DNA of 64,000 bases from contig NZ_CP053826.1 in NCBI RefSeq assembly GCF_013372125.1, forward strand, positions 868,001 through 932,000, written 5' to 3'. Under the pieces are notes generated by a model. The model searched no databases, was not told the origin of the DNA, and saw nothing but the letters and a program-made list of their open reading frames with translations. Positions 53,511-63,752 of this stretch are shown one piece after another. Made by a program: the position numbers and the translations under genes. Source of the DNA: Campylobacter curvus (GTDB taxonomy: Bacteria; Campylobacterota; Campylobacteria; Campylobacterales; Campylobacteraceae). The first letter of the stretch is position 1. Each line of letters begins with the position of its first letter.

Positions 53511-56026
53511 ATAGGCAAAGACGAAATATACTAAAGTATGGTGCGATCTTGGGAGCTATGCCCATCGCTAGTAAATTTAGTGCATTTTCAAATTTGATAG
53601 GTGCTCAGATGTCGGATATAGGCTCGGGCTTAGTTAGAAATGGGACCGTCTTGACCGCTACACATTGGGGAATGTTAAACGTTACAGTCAAAGATGGCAT
53701 TATAGTAAAGTCCGAGCCATACCAAAAGGTAAGCGGAATTTATAATTCGCTTCAGTATTATACTGCAGATTCTGTTTATAAAACACGTATCAAGTATCCG
53801 ATGGTACGAAAAAGCTATTTACAAAATCCAAATAGTCCAAAACCGGAGCTTCGCGGGCGCGATGAGTGGGTACGTGTTGAATACGAGGATGCGATAAAGC
53901 TAGTAGCTAGAGAGCTTAAAAAAACTAGAAAGGAACATGGAGACGAGAGTATATATGCAGGATCTCAAGGCTGGAAATCAAGTGGGAATTTTCATAGTTC
54001 TACTATTTTGTTGCATAGGTTTATGAATTTAACAGGTGGAGCTATCGTTACAATGGGAAACTATTCTACCGGAGCGGTAAGCTTTACGATGCCTCATGTA
54101 GTCGGTAGCATCGAGGTTTATGAACAACAGACCTCTTGGCCTGTCGTACTTGAAAATTCAAAAGTCGTGGTCATTTGGGGAGCAAATCCTATCTTAACAT
54201 TAAAGATAGCTTGGACTACTACGGATGAACTTGGGTTTAAGTATTTTGAGGAGCTTAAAAGCAAAGATATAGAAGTGGTCGTGATAGATCCTATAAGGAG
54301 CGAAACAGTCAAATATTATGATAAATGTAAGCATATCGCCCCTCGTCCGAATACAGATGTAGCGATGATGCTCGGTATGGCCCATCATCTATATATCTCA
54401 GGAAAATATGATAAGGATTTCATAGAAACCTATACTTATGGTTTTGAGAAATTTTTACCGTATCTGCTGGGTAAAAGTGACGGCGTAGCTAAAACTCCAG
54501 AATGGGCGAGTAAAATTTGCCAGGTCAAACCCGAAGTGATAAGAGAGCTTGCGGATAAATTTATGGATAATCGCACGATGTTTATTTCTGGTTGGAGCAT
54601 GCAAAGAGCGCATCACGGCGAGCAGCCTCACTGGATGCTAATAACTCTTGCTTCTATGATAGGTCAGATCGGACTACCTGGAGGAGGCTTTGGTCTTAGT
54701 TATCATTATGCAAACGGAGGAGTTCCTACGTGTAAAGGTGGTGTGATAACAGGTATAAGTAGAGGTAATATAGGAAATTTTGATGAAAATGGTAAATTTA
54801 CGGGTACTCATAAATCTCCAGCTGTCCAAGCATGGATAGAAAAAACTAAAAAGTATAACTTTCCGGCTCCAAGGATAGCCGATGTTATGCTGCATCCTGG
54901 CAAAGTCATAGATCATAACGGCAAGAAAATAACATACCCTGATATCCAGTTTTTCTACTGGGCTGGCGGAAATCCTATGACTCACCACCAAGACCTAAAT
55001 ACTCTTACAAAGGCTATGCAAAAGCCCAGAACCGTAGTCGTAAATGAAATTTACTGGACGCCGACGGCAAAAATGGCTGACATTGTGTTTCCTATCACGA
55101 CTTCTTTTGAGAGAAATGACATAGTCATGAGTGGCGAGTACTCAAATATGCACATAGTACCCATGAAGCAAGTCGTAGAAAAATTTGCAGAGGCAAAAGA
55201 TGACTATCAGGTCTTTAGTGATCTTTGTAAAGCTTATGCTGACGGACTTTATGAGGTATATACTCAAAATGGTAAAACCGAGATGGATTGGATAAAAGAA
55301 TTTTATGATGCCGCTTATGCTCAAGTCAAGGCCGTACCGGATCTATCCACCGACATGAAGCCTTTTGATGAATTTTGGGCGGAAAATAAGCCTGTTATTT
55401 TTGCTTCCACACCGGAGAGTGACACTTATGTAAGATACGGTAAATTTAGAGAAGATCCTATACTAAATGTACTTGGAACACCGTCTGGATTAATCGAAAT
55501 TTACTCTGATGTCGTAGCTGGATTTGGCTATGATGACTGCTGGGGACATCCTGCATGGTTTGAGCCTGTTGAATGGCTAGGTATGAAAGATAAGCCGGCA
55601 GAATTTCATATGATCTCCTCTCATCCCGAGGATAGACTACATTCACAGCTTAATTATACGAGCTTGCGTGACCGTTATGCTATAAATAATAGAGAGCCTA
55701 TCTGGATAAACAAAAACGTCGCAAAGCGCAAAGGTATAAAAGACGGTGATTTAGTAAGAGTCTTTAATAAACGAGGAGAGATAATAGCTGGAGCTATATT
55801 AACCGATGACTTTGGGGAAGATATAGTAAAGATAAACGAAGGCGCATGGTATGATCCAGATGAAAAAGGTTGCTGTAAGAACGGTTGTCCGAATGTCTTG
55901 ACTATTGATATCCCATCTTCAAAACTAGCAAATGGAAATATCGCACACACGGCATTAGTAAATATCGAGAAATTTAAAGGCATTGCCCCTGAGCTAACGG
56001 CTTTTAAAGATCCGAAATTTGCTTAA
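53507..56026 (+). CDS. torA: TorA-like molybdopterin N-/S-oxide reductase (copy 2)
   Basis: The start is the ATG at 53507, overlapping the cytochrome stop, which gives a Tat signal (NRQRRNILKYGAILGAMPIA); an upstream in-frame ATG at 53447 would bury it. The 839-aa product keeps the Mo-ligand serine in GNYSTGAVS and SMQRAHHGEQP. Its size equals the C. jejuni enzyme, which is 838 aa. Much of the sequence matches copy 1, but third codon positions are AT-rich. Confidence 0.9.
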   Translation: MNRQRRNILKYGAILGAMPIASKFSAFSNLIGAQMSDIGSGLVRNGTVLTATHWGMLNVTVKDGIIVKSEPYQKVSGIYNSLQYYTADSVYKTRIKYPMVRKSYLQNPNSPKPELRGRDEWVRVEYEDAIKLVARELKKTRKEHGDESIYAGSQGWKSSGNFHSSTILLHRFMNLTGGAIVTMGNYSTGAVSFTMPHVVGSIEVYEQQTSWPVVLENSKVVVIWGANPILTLKIAWTTTDELGFKYFEELKSKDIEVVVIDPIRSETVKYYDKCKHIAPRPNTDVAMMLGMAHHLYISGKYDKDFIETYTYGFEKFLPYLLGKSDGVAKTPEWASKICQVKPEVIRELADKFMDNRTMFISGWSMQRAHHGEQPHWMLITLASMIGQIGLPGGGFGLSYHYANGGVPTCKGGVITGISRGNIGNFDENGKFTGTHKSPAVQAWIEKTKKYNFPAPRIADVMLHPGKVIDHNGKKITYPDIQFFYWAGGNPMTHHQDLNTLTKAMQKPRTVVVNEIYWTPTAKMADIVFPITTSFERNDIVMSGEYSNMHIVPMKQVVEKFAEAKDDYQVFSDLCKAYADGLYEVYTQNGKTEMDWIKEFYDAAYAQVKAVPDLSTDMKPFDEFWAENKPVIFASTPESDTYVRYGKFREDPILNVLGTPSGLIEIYSDVVAGFGYDDCWGHPAWFEPVEWLGMKDKPAEFHMISSHPEDRLHSQLNYTSLRDRYAINNREPIWINKNVAKRKGIKDGDLVRVFNKRGEIIAGAILTDDFGEDIVKINEGAWYDPDEKGCCKNGCPNVLTIDIPSSKLANGNIAHTALVNIEKFKGIAPELTAFKDPKFA

Positions 56027-56031
56027 ATTAT

Positions 56032-56059
56032 GGGGCGGATCGCTCGGTCCGTCCTTTTT
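56032..56059 (+). terminator. Rho-independent terminator of tor copy 2
   Basis: Same hairpin as at 52757, with five T. Identical to the copy 1 site across the last 27 coding bases and the terminator. Confidence 0.9.
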
Positions 56060-56204
56060 GAAATTTCATAACAAGTGTAAAACCATCGTAAATTTGGCTT
56101 TCTGAAACTGAAACATAGATGTAAGACAAACTATAAATAAAATTTAAATTATTTTTAATATGAATTTAACTAAAATGCCGAAAATTTTACTCTTAAGGAA
56201 CACG

Positions 56205-58196
56205 ATGCTTAAAAAAGTTGCTAACAAAATAGCCCTTATAATCCTTGTTTTGCTGACGATTTCGTTTGCTATATTCGCTACGATAAGCTATGAAAATACG
56301 CAAAGCACCATACTGGAATTTTCAAAAACAGCCAAAGAGTCATCGACTCGCTCGGCGACGATTTTCATCAAAGAGTTTTTGGATACCAAGGTTTCGGCTG
56401 TTGAAAATTTCGCTAGATATATCGAGAGCAAGCCAGAGCTTATGCACGATAAAGAAAAGCTAAAAGGCGATCTTTTAGCCGCTGCAACAGCTGTAGATAT
56501 GGCTGAATTTTACGTTGGCTTTGCGGATACAGGCGAAATTTATGATGCCATCATCAAAAAAGGACAGTTGCCAAATGTGGTAAATTTAACACCACAAAAA
56601 GATAACTTCGACGCTAGGACCAAGGGCTGGTATAAACAAGCCGTAGAAAAGGGCGGGCTCATCTTCACTCCGCCATACGTAGCTCAGTCAAGCGGCAAAT
56701 GGAGTCTCACGATAACTACGCCGATAAAAATAAACGGACAGATAGTGGGCGTAGTCTCTGGCGATATGTATCTTGACGACATCAGTTCAAATATCGCGCA
56801 GATAAAAGAGTCTGCGACCAGTGCGATAAACATAACCGACATAGACTCAAAACTCTTGGTGTATCATCCAAATCAAGACTACATAATGGCAAAAGAGCCA
56901 AAACTGCAAGCTGCGATCGATACGTTTATAAAAGAGTATAAGCAAAACGGCGGTAAGGCGTATTTTTATGAGCTAGGAGATGACCAAAAGCTTGGTGCAT
57001 GCGAAATTTACCCTACTGCAAACTGGCTCGTATGCTCCGGAAATTCACTAAATGACTACACGCCCGTGCTAAATAAAGTCCTTTTGAGCCAGTCGGTCCT
57101 ATCAGTCATTTTCATCGTTTTGATCGTTGCAATCTTGATATTTGTAGTCAGCCGATTCCTTAAGCCGCTTGGCTTTATCTCAAATGCGCTTAACTTTTTC
57201 TTTAAATATCTAAATTTTGAGATAAAAGAGCCTGTAAAAGCCGATGTCACGACAAAAGATGAATTTGGCGTTATGGCCGAGCTCATCAACGAAAATATCG
57301 CTAAGATCGAATCTGCAAAGACCGCTGAAAATAACTTCATAAAAGAGGCAAATCGCTTTGTAGATAAGATAAAATCAGGTGACTTTATGGCAAGTCTTGA
57401 TGCAAACACGCCAAACCCGGCGCTAAATCAATTAAAAGATACGTTTAAAGAGCTTCAAGTTGCCCTTAAAGAAAATATCGCCAAAAATAATGTCGAACTG
57501 CTAAAACTGCTTGAAAGCTTTAAAAATCAAGACTTTACAAAAAGGATCGACGACAATGGCACTCTAGCTGTGGGTATAAATTCTCTCGGCGAGCAAATTT
57601 CAAATATGCTCAAATCCAGCCTGGATCAAGCTCATAGTCTCGAAGAAAAAGCCCAAATCCTAGCCGACTCTATGAAAGAGCTCACAAACGGAGCAAATTC
57701 TCAAGCAAGCTCACTTCAAGAAAGTGCAGCAGCAGTAGAGCAGATGTCAAGCTCGATGAGTGCAATAAGCCAAAAAACACAAGATGTCATAAGACAATCT
57801 GAAGAGATAAAAAACATCATAGTGATCATTAGAGACATAGCAGATCAAACAAACCTTCTAGCACTAAATGCTGCAATAGAAGCAGCACGCGCAGGAGAGC
57901 ACGGTAGAGGCTTTGCCGTTGTAGCAGACGAGGTGAGAAAACTAGCTGAAAGAACACAAAAATCACTTGGTGAGATAGAGGCTAATACAAATGTCTTAGC
58001 TCAAAGTATAAACGAGATGAGTGAATCTATAAGAGAGCAAGCAGAAGGCATAAATATGATAAATCAATCAGTTGCTCAAATAGATAACCTAACTCGTCAA
58101 AACGTGACTGTTGCAAACAGGACTAACGAAGTGACATCTGAAGTAGATGATATGGCTAAATCCATAGCTCAGGATGTAAGGAAGAAGAAATTTTAA
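56205..58196 (+). CDS. Methyl-accepting chemotaxis protein, dCache sensor (copy 1)
   Basis: The ATG at 56205 follows AAGGAA and begins [17 protein letters not shown]; the ATG at 56160 lacks a good site. The 663-aa protein has a first helix (about 8-28), a periplasmic dCache domain (about 35-285, [16 protein letters not shown]), a second helix (about 298-320), HAMP-like linker, and signalling domain with [20 protein letters not shown] and [19 protein letters not shown]. No CheR pentapeptide at the end (RKKKF). Ligand unknown. Confidence 0.92.
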   Translation: MLKKVANKIALIILVLLTISFAIFATISYENTQSTILEFSKTAKESSTRSATIFIKEFLDTKVSAVENFARYIESKPELMHDKEKLKGDLLAAATAVDMAEFYVGFADTGEIYDAIIKKGQLPNVVNLTPQKDNFDARTKGWYKQAVEKGGLIFTPPYVAQSSGKWSLTITTPIKINGQIVGVVSGDMYLDDISSNIAQIKESATSAINITDIDSKLLVYHPNQDYIMAKEPKLQAAIDTFIKEYKQNGGKAYFYELGDDQKLGACEIYPTANWLVCSGNSLNDYTPVLNKVLLSQSVLSVIFIVLIVAILIFVVSRFLKPLGFISNALNFFFKYLNFEIKEPVKADVTTKDEFGVMAELINENIAKIESAKTAENNFIKEANRFVDKIKSGDFMASLDANTPNPALNQLKDTFKELQVALKENIAKNNVELLKLLESFKNQDFTKRIDDNGTLAVGINSLGEQISNMLKSSLDQAHSLEEKAQILADSMKELTNGANSQASSLQESAAAVEQMSSSMSAISQKTQDVIRQSEEIKNIIVIIRDIADQTNLLALNAAIEAARAGEHGRGFAVVADEVRKLAERTQKSLGEIEANTNVLAQSINEMSESIREQAEGINMINQSVAQIDNLTRQNVTVANRTNEVTSEVDDMAKSIAQDVRKKKF

Positions 58197-58505
58197 ATTT
58201 ATAGGGGTGAGCGACTCGCTCTTATTTTGTAAATCTGGCTTGAGGGCTTTGTCTTCAAGCCAGATCTCCACGCTCTTTAACTTCTAAAATATATGATCTT
58301 TCACTCATAAAATTTAGCCAAGTTATATATATCAATTGATAAAATCAACTTTATTTTTATTACAGCTTTTATCGATATGCCCTAAAAATCGCAAGCTAAA
58401 GAGTAATATTTCATTATAATTTTTAAATAAATTAAAGATTACTTTAATATTATCGAGTTACAATAACGCCCAAATAATACGTAAATTTATAGTAAAGGAG
58501 CTTTT
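58197..58505. other. 309-bp gap with terminators and promoter region
   Basis: GAGCG-ACT-CGCTC at 58209-58221 then TTATTTT is a short terminator. A second hairpin, ATCTGGCTTGA at 58233-58243 with 58255-58265, has no T run. The rest is AT-rich and leads to AAAGGAGC before 58506. No gene seen. Confidence 0.7.
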
Positions 58506-60473
58506 ATGAGATCCATAACCAACAAAATAGCACTCATGCTATTGATTGCGTTGTTTATCGCGTTTGCAGCCATATCGGCTGCTAGTTACTACACGGCTGA
58601 GAGTAAAGTCGTTGATCTTGTTGTCCAAAATCAAGATCAAATTTTAAAAGATGTTAAGGCGGTCACGGATACCTTTTTTGAGGAGTATACCGATGCGTCA
58701 AAGAGGTTTGCAAAAAAGATAGAGAATACTCCTAACGACGAGCAAAGCCTTTTGGCCGAGATCAAATTTCAAAAGGGACAAACCAGTTATTTGGTAGGAG
58801 ATCTTTATTTTGGTAGAGATAGTGACGGCTATTTTTTCCAATCAGACGGCACAAGTTTAAAGCCTGATGTCGATAACTTCGATCCTAGAAAGCGCTCTTG
58901 GTATATCGCTGCTAAAGAAAAGGGCGGCGCCATATACAGTGAGCCTTACATAGAGGCGGTCAATAAAAAGCTAGTCATGAGCTTTGCCGCACCGGTTTAT
59001 AAAGACGGTAAATTTGCAGGAGTATCGGCTATCGATCTAAAGATAGAAGATCTTAGCAAGAAAATTCTTGATATGGGTAAAACTAAATATAGCTATGTTT
59101 ATATCATGCATAAAAATGGTGTGGTTTTGATACATAGTAACCCTGAAATAATAGGCAAAGTTGTTGACTTTAGTAAAACGGTTTCAACAAAGTTTAAAGA
59201 TGGTGATTTTGATGAAAATGGCTTGATTTCTTACGTAAATCCTCAAGGTAAGAACGTAATGGCTAGAACTTTACCGATAAATGATGAGGGCTGGTTGGTC
59301 GTAGCGGCAATGGGAACGGATACCTTTTCTAGCAATACTCTCCCCCTCCTAAAAACCCAAATAGCCCTTGCCGTTATCTTCATCATCGCTCTTTCGGTAT
59401 TTGTCTATTTCTTACTCAAAAAATCACTAAGTCCTATAAAGACCATACAAGAAAAGCTAAACGAAGTGTTCGCCTTCATCACTCATGAAGCAAAAGCTCC
59501 CGAGAAACTAGAGATAAACACTAATGATGAATTTGCTCAAATGAGTGGCAGCATCAATCAAAATATAGATAAAGTGATAGCTGGCATCAAAAAAGACAGC
59601 ACCATGATAGATGAGCTAAACAATGTAGCAAACATGATGATAAGAGGAAATTTAGGAGCTAAAATTTCATCTGATCCAAATAACCCTGCATTGATGGAGC
59701 TAAAAAACCTACTAAATACTTTCTTTGCTTCCATATCTGAAAACCTAAAGAGCATAGTAAGCGTATTAAGCTCATATACCAAAAACGACTTCACTGCTAA
59801 AGTAGAGCTCAAAGACGGTATAGAAAGCGATATCAAAGATATGATAATGGGCGTCAAGTCTATGGGTGAAGTAGTATGCGAGATGCTAAAAGGAAATTTA
59901 GCTGAAGCTCAGTCTCTTGAAGAAAAGGCAAATGTATTAGCTCAGTCTATGAAAGAGCTGACAGATGGAGCGAACATACAAGCAAATTCACTTCAAGAAA
60001 GTGCAGCTGCAGTAGAGCAGATGTCTAGCTCAATGAACGCCATAAGCCAAAAAGCTCAAGATGTCACAAGACAATCCGAAGAGATTAAAAACATCATAGT
60101 GATAATTAGAGACATAGCAGATCAAACAAATCTTCTAGCACTAAATGCCGCAATAGAAGCAGCCAGGGCGGGAGAGCATGGTAGAGGCTTTGCAGTAGTT
60201 GCCGATGAAGTAAGAAAACTAGCAGAGAGGACTCAAAAGAGCTTAGGAGAGATAGAAGCTAATGCAAATGTCTTGGCTCAAAGCATAAACGAGATGAGTG
60301 AATCTATAAGAGAGCAAGCAGAAGGCATAAATATGATAAATCAATCTGTTTCTCAAATAGATAACCTAACTCACAAGAACATACAAATCATAGGCAAGAC
60401 AAACGAAGTGACATCTGAGGTAGATGATATGGCTAAGCTCATAGTCACTGATGTGAGGAAGAAGAAATTTTAA
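58506..60473 (+). CDS. Methyl-accepting chemotaxis protein, dCache sensor (copy 2)
   Basis: The 655-aa protein has a first helix (about 8-28), a dCache sensor (about 35-280, [20 protein letters not shown], different from copy 1), a second helix (about 285-305), and a signalling domain almost the same as copy 1 from about residue 480, sharing [17 protein letters not shown] and the RKKKF end. Start after AAAGGAGC. The pair senses different ligands through one signalling module. Confidence 0.92.
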   Translation: MRSITNKIALMLLIALFIAFAAISAASYYTAESKVVDLVVQNQDQILKDVKAVTDTFFEEYTDASKRFAKKIENTPNDEQSLLAEIKFQKGQTSYLVGDLYFGRDSDGYFFQSDGTSLKPDVDNFDPRKRSWYIAAKEKGGAIYSEPYIEAVNKKLVMSFAAPVYKDGKFAGVSAIDLKIEDLSKKILDMGKTKYSYVYIMHKNGVVLIHSNPEIIGKVVDFSKTVSTKFKDGDFDENGLISYVNPQGKNVMARTLPINDEGWLVVAAMGTDTFSSNTLPLLKTQIALAVIFIIALSVFVYFLLKKSLSPIKTIQEKLNEVFAFITHEAKAPEKLEINTNDEFAQMSGSINQNIDKVIAGIKKDSTMIDELNNVANMMIRGNLGAKISSDPNNPALMELKNLLNTFFASISENLKSIVSVLSSYTKNDFTAKVELKDGIESDIKDMIMGVKSMGEVVCEMLKGNLAEAQSLEEKANVLAQSMKELTDGANIQANSLQESAAAVEQMSSSMNAISQKAQDVTRQSEEIKNIIVIIRDIADQTNLLALNAAIEAARAGEHGRGFAVVADEVRKLAERTQKSLGEIEANANVLAQSINEMSESIREQAEGINMINQSVSQIDNLTHKNIQIIGKTNEVTSEVDDMAKLIVTDVRKKKF

Positions 60474-60484
60474 GGATTGCTCCT

Positions 60485-60557
60485 TACTCAAATGCTGATC
60501 GCATCCTCCATATTCTCGCAAGCAAATTGCAGGAAAAATGCGAACAGCGTTTGAGTA
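60485..60557 (+). repeat. Intergenic imperfect inverted repeat, contains dispersed repeat copy B
   Basis: TACTCAAATGCTGATCGCAT (60485-60504) and ATGCGAACAGCGTTTGAGTA (60538-60557) form an imperfect inverted pair. The right arm with preceding AAAA (60534-60557) matches 46461-46485 exactly. The two copies lie 14 kb apart. Confidence 0.65.
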
Positions 60558-60679
60558 GTGTAACGAAGCAAAATTCCCTTAAAATTTTGCTTGTATCTGT
60601 GCCGAGTCGCTTCCAGAGTAAATTTGGCGTTTAAAATAGGCGCAAAATAAATGATAAGGCTATGAGATGCGTAAGAAGC

Positions 60680-61315
60680 TCAAATATAAAGCAAGCTGCC
60701 TAGCCTTATCATATTTGAGCCGCATTTTATGGCCAGTCTAAAGTCCGAGCTCATGCCCATAGAGCAGATCTGCGCTCCGTGCGCTCTTAAATTTTCAAAG
60801 ATTTTATAGCTTAGCTCGAAGCTTTTTTGCACTTCGCGCTCGTCGTCGCTATGTGCGCCGATACTCATCACGCCTTTTAAATTTATATTTTTGCATTGCT
60901 CTTTGATACGCATATAAATTTCGCTTGCATTTTCGTAGCTTACGCCTTGTTTGCTATCTTCGTTTGCAGAGTTTATCTGTAAAAGCGTATCGAGCGTGAA
61001 ATTTAGGCGTTTATTTACTTCGCTCGCTCGCTCGAAGCTATCGCAGCTTTGCCACAGGGCAGGGCGTAGCGAGAGAAGCTGGTTGATTTTGTTGTTTTGA
61101 AGCCTGCCTATCATATGCCATTTTATATCCGTAAATTCGCCAAGTTCGCTGCATTTTTTAGCCAGCTCTTGGACTCTGTTTTCGCCAAATACCCTCTGAC
61201 CCTGCGCATAAAGCGCTTTGACCTCGGTGCTTGAGACATTTTTGCTTACGGCTACTAGCGTCACGTTTTCGTTTAAGGAGTTTATCTCGTCCATTAAATT
61301 TTGTAAATTTATCAC
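60680..61315 (-). CDS. yggS: YggS/PLPBP-family pyridoxal phosphate homeostasis protein
   Basis: The start is the GTG at 61315 overlapping the rseP stop (GTGA), giving 211 aa. Longer frames run into rseP. The PLP-binding lysine lies in TLVAVSKNVS (about residue 20), followed by GENRVQEL, WHMIGRLQNNKI and MGMSSDFRLAIKCGSNMIR. It binds PLP and buffers it and is not a catalyst. Last gene of the leftward rseP cluster. Confidence 0.93.
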   Translation of the reverse strand: MINLQNLMDEINSLNENVTLVAVSKNVSSTEVKALYAQGQRVFGENRVQELAKKCSELGEFTDIKWHMIGRLQNNKINQLLSLRPALWQSCDSFERASEVNKRLNFTLDTLLQINSANEDSKQGVSYENASEIYMRIKEQCKNINLKGVMSIGAHSDDEREVQKSFELSYKIFENLRAHGAQICSMGMSSDFRLAIKCGSNMIRLGSLLYI

Positions 61316-62424
61316 TGTGCGCCTCCGCTTAGTCTTATTATGTCGTTGTATGTGGCTAGTAGCATCAGAGTAAATAGCAAAGCCCAGCCGCAATACGTCA
61401 AAGCGATGTAAATTTTCTCATTTACCTCACGGCGAAAGATGAGTTCGTAGAGGTTAAAAAGTATATGTCCGCCGTCAAGTGCCGGTATCGGAAAGAGATT
61501 TAAAACGCCTAAATTTACCGATATGAGCGCTACGATGACAAGAAGCACCGAGAGACTGATCTGTGCGGCTTTTGACGTCACATCGGCGATCTGAACGATA
61601 CCGCCGACCTCTTTTAACGGCACCGAGCCGTTTATGAGCTTTTCAAAGCTGATGAAGATAAGCTTTGAGGCGTCGATCGTTTCGTTTAGCGCGTAGCTAA
61701 GCGAGCTAAGACCGGTGTGATAAACGCGCACCGTTTCGCCGTTTGGAGAGATACCAATCAGCGGTTTGGAGACGCTTTCTTTGAAAAGATTTCTGGTTTC
61801 GCCGATCTTTGGAGTGAGGTTTATGTCGATGATCTTACCGTTTCGCTCGACTTTGATGTTCGTTTTTTGCAGTTTTACTTGCTTGCTGATGTCGTCCCAT
61901 TCGTGTATCACGACGTCATTTATTTTTAAAATTTTATCGTTTATGACAAGCCCCGCCTCTTTTGCGGCGGAATTTTCAGCTATATGCCCGATTATGGGAG
62001 CTAGCTTCTCTACTCCGATAAAGCCAAGCACCATGTAAAGCAAAAATGCCAAAATAAAGTTAAAAAATGGACCTGCCAGCAGTATGTATATCCTGCCGAG
62101 CGGCTTTAGCGTGTTGTAGCTATCTGCGTCGTAGTTTTTGGCTTTTGGATCGGTATCGTCCTGACCTTTTAGCTGCACGTATCCGCCAAGTGGTATGGCG
62201 CTGATGGCATACTCGGTCGCTCCGACTTTTTTTGTGTAAATTTTATCTCCAAAGCCGATACTAAAGGTATTTACAGCCACGCCTAGCGAACGAGCGGCCA
62301 GAAAATGCCCCAGCTCATGGAAAAATACCAAAAAGCTGATCGCAAAGACGGTTATCAAAAAATAAAACGAATAAGCCCAAAGCCCAAGCCCAAGTAAAGC
62401 CAGCGTAAAAATGAGAGCTTTCAA
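61312..62424 (-). CDS. rseP: RseP-like site-2 membrane metalloprotease
   Basis: The 370-aa protein has the zinc site FFHELGHFLAAR (about 37-48) in the first helix, a PDZ domain (about 130-200, ENSAAKEAGLVINDKIL) and LNLFPIPALDGGHILF with the third ligand in the C-terminal helices. It cuts membrane-spanning substrates such as anti-sigma factors; the target here is unknown. It lies 3 bp after pgsA. Confidence 0.95.
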   Translation of the reverse strand: MKALIFTLALLGLGLWAYSFYFLITVFAISFLVFFHELGHFLAARSLGVAVNTFSIGFGDKIYTKKVGATEYAISAIPLGGYVQLKGQDDTDPKAKNYDADSYNTLKPLGRIYILLAGPFFNFILAFLLYMVLGFIGVEKLAPIIGHIAENSAAKEAGLVINDKILKINDVVIHEWDDISKQVKLQKTNIKVERNGKIIDINLTPKIGETRNLFKESVSKPLIGISPNGETVRVYHTGLSSLSYALNETIDASKLIFISFEKLINGSVPLKEVGGIVQIADVTSKAAQISLSVLLVIVALISVNLGVLNLFPIPALDGGHILFNLYELIFRREVNEKIYIALTYCGWALLFTLMLLATYNDIIRLSGGAQ

Positions 62425-62427
62425 AAT

Positions 62428-62973
62428 TTAGCCTTTTGCCTGCTTTTTGATGTAGGCGCGGATGTATTCAAGGCCTGAATATAGCGTCAAAAACGTCGCT
62501 ATCCAAAGCAAAATTTCAGCTCCCCACCACTGCATTACTAGCCAGCCGATAGCTATCATTTGAAAGACCGTTTTTACCTTGCCGACCATCGAAGCGGCGA
62601 CATTTAGCCCTTCGCTGGCGATCACTACGCGAAAGCCAGTGATGAAAAACTCCCTGATCAAAATGAGATAAACCGCCCAAGCGTTGGCGCGTCCCATCAT
62701 CATAAGCCCCAAAAATGCCGCCAAGATAAGCATCTTATCAGCGAGCGGATCCAGGATCGCTCCGAGCTTCGTTTTTTGATCCCAAGTCCTAGCGATATAA
62801 CCGTCAAAAAAGTCCGTAACGCTTGCGACGACAAAGACTAGTCCCGCAAAATAGTTTATCCAGCTGATATGCACACTCGGAAATTGACTCGGAGCGTTTA
62901 TCAGCAGATAAAACATCAAAGGCGCTAGTAAAATTCTAAAAAAGGCTAGGGCGTTAGGTAAATTTAGGCTCAT
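62428..62973 (-). CDS. pgsA: Phosphatidylglycerophosphate synthase
   Basis: The 181-aa membrane protein has the CDP-alcohol phosphotransferase motif D-G-x2-A-R-x8-G-x3-D-x3-D: SVTDFFDGYIARTWD then GAILDPLADK. It makes phosphatidylglycerophosphate from CDP-diacylglycerol and glycerol-3-phosphate. It overlaps the fabL-like gene by 4 bp. Confidence 0.95.
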   Translation of the reverse strand: MSLNLPNALAFFRILLAPLMFYLLINAPSQFPSVHISWINYFAGLVFVVASVTDFFDGYIARTWDQKTKLGAILDPLADKMLILAAFLGLMMMGRANAWAVYLILIREFFITGFRVVIASEGLNVAASMVGKVKTVFQMIAIGWLVMQWWGAEILLWIATFLTLYSGLEYIRAYIKKQAKG

Positions 62974-63752
62974 TTAAATGTCGTTCCACCGTCTATTATA
63001 AATGTATGTCCGGTCACCCAGCTCGCTTTTGACGAGCAAAGGAAAAGACATGCGCCTGCAAGGTCGGTAGGCTGTCCCATGCGATTTAGCGGGCTTAGCT
63101 CGGCTGTTTTGTCGCGCACCTCCTCGTAGTTTGTAAAGGCTCGTAGCGCATCAGTTTCGATCGGCCCGCCACTAACGACATTCACGCGGATATTTTTCTC
63201 GCCAAGCTCGGTCGCGGCGTATCTTGCCATCGCTTCGACCGCAGCCTTGGCAGTGCCGTGTCCGGCGTAGTTTTCTATATAGACTAAATTCCCCGTAGAG
63301 CTAAGGCTGATGATGCTTCCGCCGCCCGTTTTTTCCATACGTTTGGTGGCCTCCTGAGCGCCCACGACAAAGGCATTCACGGTCGCGGTAAAGATATTGT
63401 TGATGCCTCTAGGTTTTAGCTTCATAAATTTGGTGTATCCACCGGCGACCGCACGTCCTGAAATGATAGCGTTTGAGATGAAAAAATCGACGCGGTCAAA
63501 GTCCTCGTCGATCTTTAAAAAAAGCTCCTTGTAAGTCTCCGGCTCAAGGATATTTAGTGCGTAGGCGCGGGCTTTTATCTTAAATTTAGCCTCGAGCTCC
63601 TTAGCTTCGTTTTTTGCCAGTTCTTCGTTCGAGTTGTAGGTGAAAGCGATGTTTGCGCCGGCATTTGCAAATTCCTCCACGATGGCTCGTCCGATGCCAC
63701 GTGTGCCGCCACTTATGACTAGCGTTTTTCCCAAAAATTCGTTTTTATCCAT
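62970..63752 (-). CDS. fabL: FabL-like enoyl-ACP reductase (SDR family)
   Basis: The 260-aa protein has the Rossmann motif SGGTRGIGRAIV (about 14-25) and catalytic ENYAGHGTAKAA, where Tyr and Lys are seven apart as in Bacillus FabL (classical SDRs use YxxxK). It should reduce enoyl-ACP in fatty acid synthesis. The ATG at 63752 overlaps the dapA stop (TGATG); a TTG at 63755 is an alternative. Its role beside dapA and pgsA matches C. jejuni. Confidence 0.8.
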   Translation of the reverse strand: MDKNEFLGKTLVISGGTRGIGRAIVEEFANAGANIAFTYNSNEELAKNEAKELEAKFKIKARAYALNILEPETYKELFLKIDEDFDRVDFFISNAIISGRAVAGGYTKFMKLKPRGINNIFTATVNAFVVGAQEATKRMEKTGGGSIISLSSTGNLVYIENYAGHGTAKAAVEAMARYAATELGEKNIRVNVVSGGPIETDALRAFTNYEEVRDKTAELSPLNRMGQPTDLAGACLFLCSSKASWVTGHTFIIDGGTTFK

